DNA from: Actinopolyspora erythraea
GTDB lineage: Bacteria > Actinomycetota > Actinomycetes > Mycobacteriales > Pseudonocardiaceae
DNA: 64,000 nt
Direction of reading: 5' to 3'
Assembly (NCBI RefSeq): GCF_002263515.1
Contig: NZ_CP022752.1
Span: 3,348,001 to 3,412,000 of the forward strand
Part shown: piece after piece, positions 7,499 to 14,242 of the stretch
Position numbering within the stretch: the first letter of the stretch is position 1
Layout of the letters: each line of letters starts with the position of its first letter
Notes under the pieces: model-generated
Databases searched by the model: none
Told to the model about the DNA's origin: nothing
What the model saw: only the letters and a program-made list of their open reading frames with translations
Program-made: the position numbers and the translations under genes

Positions 7499-9289
7499 TC
7501 AAGTCTGGCTGTCGAAGGCGTGCGGGGTGTGCGTCTTCTCCAGCTCGAACCCGTCACCGGCGTACATGTGCACCCCGCACGGCAGGCAGGGGTCGAAGCT
7601 GCGCACGGCGCGCATGATGTCGATCCCCTTGAAGTTCTCCGGGGAGTTCTCCTCGAAGATCGGGGTGTTCTGCACCGCGTCCTCGTAGGGACCCGGAGTG
7701 CCGAAGGAGTCGCGCACGCTGGCGTTCCACGGTGTCGGCGGGTAGGGGTGGTAGTTGGCGATCTTGCCGCCCTGCACCACCATGTGGTGCGAGAGCACGC
7801 CGCGAACGGCCTCGGTGAAGCCGCACCCCACGCTGTCGTTGGGGACGTCGAACGGTTCCCAGGTCCGCGTGTTGCCGCCGCGCACCTCGGCGAGCGCCTT
7901 GTCCACGAAGTGCAGCGCCGCCGCGGCGCAGTAGGCCTGGAAGTAGGTCCGCGCCCGGTTGCGCTCGATCGCGTTGCTCCACTTCGGGATCTTCCACTCC
8001 AGCGTGCGCTCGCCCATCGTGGCGCTCTTGGGCAGGTTGATCTCCACGCTGTGCCCGGTCGATCGCACGTTACCCATGTCCACCAGCCCCGCCAGCGCCG
8101 TGGTCCACAGCCGCGCGATGGGACCGCCGCCGGTGTCCAGCGCCAAGTGCTCGGAGCCGTCGAACCAGCGCGGCGACATCACCCAGGAGTACTTGTCGTC
8201 GAAGTCCCGCTTGGCGGGTTTGGGGATGGTGTGCTGGTTCCAGGGATGGCGCCGGTCGACCGGGTTGCCCAGCGGATCGCGGTCGACGAACGTCTCCTGG
8301 CCCTCCCAGTCCTCGTAGTAGGAGCTGCCCAGCAGGATCCGGATGCCCAGGTTGATGTCGACCAGGTTCGTGGTGACCAGCTGACCGTCCACGACGATGC
8401 CCGGCGTGACGAACATCCTGCGGCCCCAGTCGTTCATGTTCTCGTACCGGAAGTCGCAGTGCTCCGGGTCGTTGAGGCTGCCCCAGCAGCCGAGCATGAT
8501 GCGGCGCCTGCCGACCTCCTCGTAGCCGGGCAGCGCCTCGTAGATGAAGTCGAACAGGTCGTCGTGCATCGGCACGCAGCGCTTCATGAACTCGACGTAG
8601 CGCATCAACCTGGTGAGGTAGTCGGTGAACAGCTGCACCGTGGCCACCGTTCCGACCCCGCCGGGGTACAGCGTGGAGGGGTGGACGTGCCGCCCCTCCA
8701 TGAGGCAGAACATCTCGCGGGTCTGCCTGCTGACCTGCAACGCCTCCCGGTAGAACTCACCCTCCAGCGGGTTGAGCGCCCGCATGATGTCGGCGATGGT
8801 GCGGTAGCCGTGTTCGGCGGCGTTGGGGGCCTCGGTGCGTTCGGCCAGTTCCAGCACGCCGGGGTTGGTCTCGCGGACCATCTTCTCGCAGTAGTCGACC
8901 CCGACCAGGTTCTCCTGGTAGATGTTGTGGTCGAACATGTACTCGGCGGCCTCGCCGAGGTTGATGATCCACTCACCCAGCCGGGGCGGGCGGACTCCGT
9001 AGGCCATGTTCTGGCTGTAGACCGAGCAGGTGGCGTGGTTGTCCCCGCAGATGCCGCAGATGCGACTGGTGATGAAGTGGGCGTCGCGGGGGTCCTTGCC
9101 CTTCATGAAGATGCTGTACCCGCGGAAGATCGAGGAGGTGCTGTAGCACTCCACCACCCGCCTGGCCTCCCAGTCGATCTTCGTGTATATACCGAGACTG
9201 CCGACGATCCTGGTGATCGGGTCCCAGGACATCTCCATCAGGTCGGATTTCGACTTTCCCGACTTCTTGGCGGGATCGGTCTGCGTCAT
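7499..9289 (-). CDS. hhyL: [NiFe]-hydrogenase large subunit, group 1h
   Basis: Catalytic subunit that oxidises H2 at the NiFe(CN)2CO site. The 596 residues include the L1 motif RICGICGDNHATC (Cys78, Cys81) and the L2 motif DPCLPCGVH (Cys568, Cys571, His574), the four Ni/Fe cysteines, followed by a 22-residue tail to be removed by the protease. Length and segments such as YSQNMAYGVRPPRLGEWIIN and GRHVHPSTLYPGGVG fit the actinobacterial high-affinity group 1h (former group 5). The ATG at 9289 has GAGGAAGG 7 bases upstream; a GTG at 9316 overlapping the small-subunit stop would add 9 residues. Confidence 0.96.
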   Translation of the reverse strand: MTQTDPAKKSGKSKSDLMEMSWDPITRIVGSLGIYTKIDWEARRVVECYSTSSIFRGYSIFMKGKDPRDAHFITSRICGICGDNHATCSVYSQNMAYGVRPPRLGEWIINLGEAAEYMFDHNIYQENLVGVDYCEKMVRETNPGVLELAERTEAPNAAEHGYRTIADIMRALNPLEGEFYREALQVSRQTREMFCLMEGRHVHPSTLYPGGVGTVATVQLFTDYLTRLMRYVEFMKRCVPMHDDLFDFIYEALPGYEEVGRRRIMLGCWGSLNDPEHCDFRYENMNDWGRRMFVTPGIVVDGQLVTTNLVDINLGIRILLGSSYYEDWEGQETFVDRDPLGNPVDRRHPWNQHTIPKPAKRDFDDKYSWVMSPRWFDGSEHLALDTGGGPIARLWTTALAGLVDMGNVRSTGHSVEINLPKSATMGERTLEWKIPKWSNAIERNRARTYFQAYCAAAALHFVDKALAEVRGGNTRTWEPFDVPNDSVGCGFTEAVRGVLSHHMVVQGGKIANYHPYPPTPWNASVRDSFGTPGPYEDAVQNTPIFEENSPENFKGIDIMRAVRSFDPCLPCGVHMYAGDGFELEKTHTPHAFDSQT

Positions 9290-9312
9290 GTGGGTACCTT
9301 CCTCGGATCGGA

Positions 9313-10434
9313 TCACCAGGTCGGCCGGTAACCGGTGTGGAGCTCACGTCCCTTGCCGCGCCAGGACGGTTCCTTGTCCGCCGTCTTGCGGGTGATACTG
9401 CGGAGTCTGCGGATGGCGGCGCCGTAGGCACCGCTGGCCGCGGTGGACAGCAGCGCGCCGGGGGGTTCGTCCATGAACGGCATGAACTTGTCCGGGAAAC
9501 CGGGCATGGTGCACCCGATGCAGATGCCGCCCACGTTGGGACAGCCGCCGATGCCGTTCATCCAGCCGCGCTTGGCCACGTTGCACTGCACGACCGGCCC
9601 CCAGCAGCCGATCTTGACCAGGCACTCGGGGGTGCCGTAGTGCTCGGTGAACTGGCCCTGCTCGTAGTAGCCGCCCCGGTCGCAGCCCTCGTGGACGGTG
9701 GCGCTGAACAGCCACTTCGGCCGCAGCGCGTCGTCCAGCGGGATCATCGGGGCCTGCCCGGCCACCTGGTAGAGCAGGTAGAGCAGCGTCTCGGACATGT
9801 TGTCCGGCTGTACCGGGCAGCCCGGTACGCACACGATCGGCAGACCCGCCTTGGACTTCCACTGCCACCCCAGGTAGTCCGGCACTCCCATGGCCCCGGT
9901 GGGATTGCCCGCCATGGCGTGGATTCCGCCGTAGGTGGCGCAGGTTCCGGTGGCCACGACCCCCAGCGCCTTCGGGGCCAGCCGGTCGATCCACTCGCTG
10001 GTGGTGATGGGCTGGCCGGTGTTGGGGTCGTTGCCGAACCCACACCAGTACCCCTCCTCCTTGATCGCCTCGTTCGGGATGGAGCCCTCGACGACCAGCA
10101 GGAAGGGTTCGAGCTCACCGCGGTCGGCCTTGTGGAACCACTCGATGAAGGTGTCCGCGCCCTGTTCCGGTCCGCTCTCGAAGTCGATCAGCGGCCAGTG
10201 CACCCGAACCTCGGGCAGCCCCGGCAGCGCCCCCATCACGATCTCCTCGATGCTGGGCTGCATGGCCGCCGTCAGCGAGACGGAGTCGCCGTCGCAGCTG
10301 AGCCCGGCGTTGATCCACAGGATGTGAACCGGCTCCCGCGTGCCGCCGCCGGTGTTGCTGTCGGCCCCCGCGCCGCGCGTGGTGGGGTCCTCGTCGGGAA
10401 CGGGTTTCAGGTGTCGTTCGTCGGCCGGTGCCAC
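9313..10434 (-). CDS. hhyS: [NiFe]-hydrogenase small subunit, group 1h
   Basis: Electron-transfer subunit holding the iron-sulfur clusters. The proximal-cluster motif is INAGLSCDGDSVSL: Cys47 is kept, but the second cysteine is Asp50, the 3Cys-1Asp ligation known from actinobacterial group 1h enzymes with oxygen tolerance. Other ligand segments are GTCATYGGIH, CVPGCPVQP, CDRGGYY, KIGCWGPVVQC, GWMNGIGGCPN and CIGCTMPGFPDKF. There is no twin-arginine signal, so the enzyme is predicted to be cytoplasmic or attached from inside. The GTG start follows GAGGAG. 373 residues. Confidence 0.96.
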   Translation of the reverse strand: MAPADERHLKPVPDEDPTTRGAGADSNTGGGTREPVHILWINAGLSCDGDSVSLTAAMQPSIEEIVMGALPGLPEVRVHWPLIDFESGPEQGADTFIEWFHKADRGELEPFLLVVEGSIPNEAIKEEGYWCGFGNDPNTGQPITTSEWIDRLAPKALGVVATGTCATYGGIHAMAGNPTGAMGVPDYLGWQWKSKAGLPIVCVPGCPVQPDNMSETLLYLLYQVAGQAPMIPLDDALRPKWLFSATVHEGCDRGGYYEQGQFTEHYGTPECLVKIGCWGPVVQCNVAKRGWMNGIGGCPNVGGICIGCTMPGFPDKFMPFMDEPPGALLSTAASGAYGAAIRRLRSITRKTADKEPSWRGKGRELHTGYRPTW

Positions 10435-10447
10435 AACGGATCACTCC

Positions 10448-11188
10448 TCACTCACGCATCGGCACGGGTGTGCCCTGCTGTGCCGCGCTCCCCGATCGGT
10501 GGGAGAGCGCGTTCTGGGTGAGCTCCCAGAGCGCGTGGTACAGCGTGGTCTGGGCTTCCTGAATGCGGTGCACGGAGGGTGAGGGCACCACGAACAGGTG
10601 ATCGATGCTGTCCGATTCGGACATCTTGCCGCCCTCGTAGCCGGCGATGCCGACGGTCAGCATCCCCCTGCTTTTGGCTTCGGCGAAGCCCGCGAGCAGG
10701 TTGGCCGAGTTCCCGCTGGTCGAGATGCCGACCGCGATGTCGTCGGGGCCGCCGAACGCCCCGAGCTGCCGGGCGAAGATGACGTCGAAGCCGACGTCGT
10801 TGCACAGCGCGGTGACCACCGCGATGTCGCTGGTGAGGCCGAGGGCGGGCAGTGCCGTGCCGCCCGCGTCGGGGTGCAGGAACTGGCTGGCTATCTCCTG
10901 CGCGTCGGTGGAGCTGCCACCGTTGCCGAAGGCGAGCAGTCTGCCGCCCGCCTCGAAGCGTTCGGCCATCGCGGAAGCGCAGCGGAGCAGGTTGTCACCG
11001 TCGCGGCGGTGGACCTCGACCCGCAGTTCCCGGATCTCACGGGCCTTGGCCTCGGTGGAGTGGCGCACCTGCTCGAAGACGGCGTCCACGTCGACCCGGG
11101 CGTCGGTGAGGAACGGATACAGCGCCCCGGCCGGGCCAGCGTCGGTGGCGGATCCGGTGTCGGTGCTGGCGTAGTCCACGGTGTTCAC
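10448..11188 (-). CDS. SIS-domain phosphosugar isomerase-like protein of the hydrogenase operon
   Basis: 246 residues; the GTG start overlaps the HypC-like gene by 4 bp. It is related to phosphoheptose isomerase GmhA: a sugar-phosphate binding loop FGNGGSSTDAQEIASQFLHP, the second loop GISTSGNSANLLAGFAEAKS, and HALWELTQNAL near the C-terminus. It carries a roughly 45-residue extra N-terminal part. It is paired with a second SIS gene at 11421-12050; the two could form a heteromer. GmhA-like genes are common in group 1h clusters but their role there is unknown. Confidence 0.9.
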   Translation of the reverse strand: MNTVDYASTDTGSATDAGPAGALYPFLTDARVDVDAVFEQVRHSTEAKAREIRELRVEVHRRDGDNLLRCASAMAERFEAGGRLLAFGNGGSSTDAQEIASQFLHPDAGGTALPALGLTSDIAVVTALCNDVGFDVIFARQLGAFGGPDDIAVGISTSGNSANLLAGFAEAKSRGMLTVGIAGYEGGKMSESDSIDHLFVVPSPSVHRIQEAQTTLYHALWELTQNALSHRSGSAAQQGTPVPMRE

Positions 11189-11424
11189 TCCTCGACGATC
11201 GCGATGGCCTCGCCCGCGTGCACGAGCACGGTGTCGCCGACCGCGGCGGGGACCAGCGCGACGCTGACCTCCTCGGTTCCGGCTCCCGTGCCGACGGCCG
11301 CCATGCCGTCGTCGAGCAGTCGCAGTACCGTGACGCGCACGGCCTCGTCCGAACAGGTCACGCAGTGCTCGCCGTCGCAGCTCGCGCCCGGGGGGACGGG
11401 GTCGGGCAGCCACCGCGCGCTCAT
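11185..11424 (-). CDS. HypC-like hydrogenase protein lacking the Met-Cys start
   Basis: 79 residues, ATGA overlap with the upstream SIS gene and GTGA overlap with the downstream one. It resembles HypC/HupF in its beta-barrel (EVSVALVPAAVGDTVLVHAG, ending EAIAIVEE). The N-terminus is MSARWLPDPVPPGASCDGEHCVTCSDEAV, so the catalytic Cys2 of HypC is absent and a different CxxxxCxxC cluster is present. It may bind metal, act as a specialised chaperone for the small or large subunit, or regulate the Hyp complex. The alternative that the chosen start is wrong is unlikely given both 4-bp overlaps. Confidence 0.88.
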   Translation of the reverse strand: MSARWLPDPVPPGASCDGEHCVTCSDEAVRVTVLRLLDDGMAAVGTGAGTEEVSVALVPAAVGDTVLVHAGEAIAIVEE

Positions 11425-12050
11425 ACCGCCGCTTCCGGGGTGAGCGCGCTCGGCTGTTCGAGGAAGACGTGCACCAGTTCCCAGAGGATGTGGTACATGG
11501 TCACGTGCACCTCCTTGACCACTCGTGGGTCCCACGCGTGGGCGATCAGCACGTGGTCGACCCCGGAAGCGGCCACCGCCCCGCCGTCGCCTCCGACCAG
11601 CCCGACGGTCAGCAGCCCGCGCCCGGCGCTCTCGTCCAGGCCGCGCAGCACGTTGGCGCAGTCTCCGTCGGTGGAGATTCCCAGCGCTATGTCACCCGGG
11701 TCGGCGAGGTGCCGGATCTGGTGGGCGAACACCTCGTCCAGCCCTTCGCCGCTGCCGGTGGCGACGCCGGTGACCGTGGCGACGTCGGAGGTCAGCGAGA
11801 CGGCGGGGAGCGCCCGCTTGCCCACGATCACCGGGTGTACGAACTCGACGGCGACGTGCTGCGCGTCGGTGCTCGCCCCGCCGTTGCCGAAGACGACCAG
11901 TTTGCCGCCTTCGTGGAATCGACGGGCCATGGCATGACAGGTTCGGGCCACGTTCTCGGCGTTCGCCAGGAGCTGGTTGACGGGTTCGACACGACGTTCA
12001 AACAGGCGATCGACCGTTTCGCGCGCACCGCTGTCCGCGGACGATGACAT
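11421..12050 (-). CDS. SIS-domain phosphosugar isomerase-like protein, first gene of the hydrogenase operon
   Basis: 209 residues, GmhA-type. It has VVFGNGGASTDAQHVAVEFVHP and the second loop GISTDGDCANVLRGLDES, plus YHILWELVHVFLEQ. It shares its fold and loops with the SIS gene at 10448-11188 but lacks that protein's N-terminal extension. The ATG follows GGAAG and a predicted promoter lies 30-70 bp upstream. It is the promoter-proximal gene of a run of fourteen minus-strand genes, so it may be made in largest amounts. Function in H2 metabolism unknown. Confidence 0.9.
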   Translation of the reverse strand: MSSSADSGARETVDRLFERRVEPVNQLLANAENVARTCHAMARRFHEGGKLVVFGNGGASTDAQHVAVEFVHPVIVGKRALPAVSLTSDVATVTGVATGSGEGLDEVFAHQIRHLADPGDIALGISTDGDCANVLRGLDESAGRGLLTVGLVGGDGGAVAASGVDHVLIAHAWDPRVVKEVHVTMYHILWELVHVFLEQPSALTPEAAV

Positions 12051-12494
12051 CGGTGATCACTTCCTTGTTGTGGTATGCGGCATCGCTCAATCTAAAACAG
12101 GGTGAAACGACTCACAACTCGATATTGAAATCGACCAGCGCACCACGAACCAACGAGAGGAATTCACGAAAATTCCAACAAGAAGAAGCCAAAAATGAGA
12201 GATTTCCAAAATTCCGCGAACGACGCCCGAAAATAACGAATAATCGCGAAGGGCGTGTCAGTATTGACGAGCCGTACGGTGTCGGAACGGCGAAGGCTGA
12301 CGGGGCGGGAGAAGTGTGGCGCCCGGTGCCGCGGCGACCCACGACTCTCACGCGGGCACGGTGGCACCGGGCCGGATCACTCCCCTCGCCAGTCAGCGAT
12401 GGCCCGCTCGTAGTCGTCCAGGCTCCGTTCCACGACACCCCGGTTCGCCGAAGTCGACAGCCCGCCCCGACACGGATTTCGCCTCCCGGCGCGG
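12051..12494. other. Intergenic region upstream of the hydrogenase operon
   Basis: AT-rich between 12060 and 12250, with runs such as GAGATTTCCAAAATTCC; this is the regulatory region of the operon and ends at the CGNR gene stop. On the minus strand a short open frame ends YERAIADWRGE just before 12375, but it has no usual start codon and I do not call it a gene. Confidence 0.6.
12089..12117 (-). promoter_or_regulatory. Predicted promoter of the hydrogenase operon
   Basis: Reading the minus strand: -35 TTGTGA (12117-12112), 17-bp spacer, -10 TAGATT (12094-12089). Predicted start near 12082, about 30 bases before the first ATG. The surrounding 12050-12250 is clearly more AT-rich than its neighbours. 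Confidence 0.45.
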
Positions 12495-13091
12495 TCAGGA
12501 TCGAAATCCCTGCTCGTCACGTCGCCGTCGGGCGCGGTGCCGTGCGACGTTCTGTCGATTCCCGCATATCTCGGGGGTGCAGTATCGGCGCCGTCCCGCC
12601 TTGCTCGTGTCGACGAACATTCCGTCGCACTCGACAGCCGCGCAGTGCCGGAAGCGCTCGTGGCTCAAGGCGTGCAGTGTTCCCAGCAGCCCGGAGCACA
12701 CCAGCGCGGCCAGTTCCTCCGCCACGGATACGTCGGGGGAGGTCACCAGACCCCACTGCCATCGCCCGTGGGAGTCGAGCAACACCGTCGGAGTCGCGGT
12801 GGCCCGCGCCAGCAGCGTGGTCGCCCCCTCGACAAGCTCGTCGACATCGCTGGTCTCAAGAAGAGCACGAATCTCCTCCCGCAACTCCTTCACTCGGGCG
12901 AGATCGTCGTCGGAGGGCACGGTGTCCCGCGCCGCGGTGTCGGTGGTGACGCCGTGTTCGACGAGAAACCGCCGTAAGGCCGTGGGGCTGGTAAGGACCT
13001 CGTCGGTGGTTCGTCGTATCGCCGGGGACGTGTTGACCAGGCCGGTGGCCAACGCCGCCCCCACGGTGTAATCGGAGAAATTTACTTTCAT
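12495..13091 (-). CDS. CGNR zinc-finger (ABATE-domain) transcriptional regulator
   Basis: 198 residues starting MKVNFSDYTVGAALATGLVN. The N-terminal 130 residues form the helical ABATE domain typical of this family (TDEVLTSPTALRRFLVEHGV). The C-terminus carries the zinc finger: CAAVECDGMFVDTSKAGRR, YCTPEICGNRQNVARHRARR, with the CGNR box. Such proteins are thought to bind DNA and sense small molecules. It is divergent from the alpha/beta hydrolase with 49 bp between start codons, so it probably controls that gene and itself. Confidence 0.93.
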   Translation of the reverse strand: MKVNFSDYTVGAALATGLVNTSPAIRRTTDEVLTSPTALRRFLVEHGVTTDTAARDTVPSDDDLARVKELREEIRALLETSDVDELVEGATTLLARATATPTVLLDSHGRWQWGLVTSPDVSVAEELAALVCSGLLGTLHALSHERFRHCAAVECDGMFVDTSKAGRRRYCTPEICGNRQNVARHRARRRRDEQGFRS

Positions 13092-13107
13092 GGCTTACTC
13101 TGTGCTA

Positions 13108-13135
13108 GGGTAACCGGACAAAGCTAATCTTACCC
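13108..13135. promoter_or_regulatory. Inverted repeat between divergent regulator and hydrolase genes
   Basis: GGGTAA (13108-13113) and TTACCC (13130-13135), 16 bp apart, in the 49-bp shared promoter gap. TAATCT (13125-13130) could be the -10 of the hydrolase gene. A likely binding site for the CGNR regulator. Confidence 0.45.
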
Positions 13136-13140
13136 CTTAC

Positions 13141-14010
13141 ATGGAGTTGGTTGGAATGATCACACGGACCTCTTCGGCACCGTGGGCACTCTCCCACCGG
13201 ATTCGTGTCTCGGGCGGCGAAGTGGCTGCCGACGTATTCGGCGAAGGACCTCCCGTGGTCCTGGTGCACGGCGCGCCGTCCTGGTCCTACCTGTGGCGTG
13301 GCGTCGTGCCCTCGCTGGCTCGGAACCACACCGTGTACGTATGGGACTTGCCGGGGTTCGGCGATTCCCAGCTCGCCCCCGGAGTGTGGCCCTCCATCGA
13401 GCTGCAGGCACGTACCTTGGCCGAGCTGGTCGACCACTGGGGACTCAGTGAACCCGGCCTGGTCGGGCACGACATCGGTGGGGGAATCGTGATGCGGGCC
13501 CACCTGATCGAACAGGTTCCCACCCGAGGACTCGCCCTGCTGGACGCCGCTGTTCTCGGTCCTTGGAACACCCCGTTCACCGAACATCAGCAACGATATC
13601 CGGAGGCATACCGCACGATGCCCGAGAACGTCTTCGCCGATGTCATCGACAAACGGCTTCGCAGCGCCTGTCATCGGCGGATGTCCGACGAGGTGGCGGA
13701 GGCATACCTGTCCCAGTGGTCCGGACAGCTAGGACAGAACCGCTGGATCGACCAGGTGGTCAGCGTCAGCTTCGACGACACCCGCGAGGCCGTGGCCAAG
13801 CTGGATCAGGTCACCGCCCCCACACTGGTCCTGTGGGGCGAACAGGACCAATGGCTGAACACCACCACAGGTGACCGCCTCGCCGCCGCCATCCCCGGCG
13901 CACAACGCGAAAACATCGCGGCAGCCGGACACTTCGTGGCCGAGGACAACCCGAACGACACCGCCGACGCGCTGTTGCGGTTCTTCGGTCAACGGCCCAC
14001 AGCCACGTGA
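13141..14010 (+). CDS. Alpha/beta hydrolase with Asp nucleophile (haloalkane dehalogenase / epoxide hydrolase type)
   Basis: 289 residues. Oxyanion loop VVLVHGAPSWSYLWRG, nucleophile elbow LVGHDIGGGIVMR with Asp where esterases have Ser, acid segment LVLWGEQDQWLN and catalytic His in IAAAGHFVAEDNP. The Asp nucleophile points to a dehalogenase or epoxide hydrolase rather than an esterase; the substrate cannot be read from the sequence. The first ATG may start a leaderless message; a second ATG at 13156 has GGAG 9 bases upstream and would give 284 residues. Confidence 0.9.
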   Translation: MELVGMITRTSSAPWALSHRIRVSGGEVAADVFGEGPPVVLVHGAPSWSYLWRGVVPSLARNHTVYVWDLPGFGDSQLAPGVWPSIELQARTLAELVDHWGLSEPGLVGHDIGGGIVMRAHLIEQVPTRGLALLDAAVLGPWNTPFTEHQQRYPEAYRTMPENVFADVIDKRLRSACHRRMSDEVAEAYLSQWSGQLGQNRWIDQVVSVSFDDTREAVAKLDQVTAPTLVLWGEQDQWLNTTTGDRLAAAIPGAQRENIAAAGHFVAEDNPNDTADALLRFFGQRPTAT

Positions 14011-14180
14011 AACGACCACGATCGAGAACTACCGGCTCCTCGACGAGCTCCCGCACGACACCACCGAGACACCAACCGGTCGCGGCCACTGAATCGGCCG
14101 TGTCGGTGTTGACGAATGTCGCGGGGCCGGCACCGCAGCAGCGTCGACGGGTAACGCGGTGCCGAATCACCGTGCGGGAA

Positions 14181-14207
14181 CGGCGGGCGGTTCCGGTGCT
14201 CCCGCCG
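14181..14207. terminator. Possible terminator between convergent genes
   Basis: CGGCGGG (14181-14187) pairs with CCCGCCG (14201-14207) around a 13-base loop. It sits between the hydrolase gene (plus) and the DUF262 gene (minus). No T-tract, as is common in this group. Confidence 0.4.
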
Positions 14208-14242
14208 AACGATCTCCTACTGACCGACCGGCGAACTTCCGG

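Noticed and set aside
7055..9331. 758-codon plus-strand open frame opposite the hydrogenase large subunit
   Set aside because: Antisense to a gene with unmistakable L1 and L2 motifs; composition (His, Val, Arg rich) is typical of a shadow frame.
12375..12480. Short minus-strand frame ending YERAIADWRGE
   Set aside because: Reads like protein at its end but has no ATG, GTG or TTG start in frame with a ribosome site, and overlaps the approach to the CGNR gene stop.
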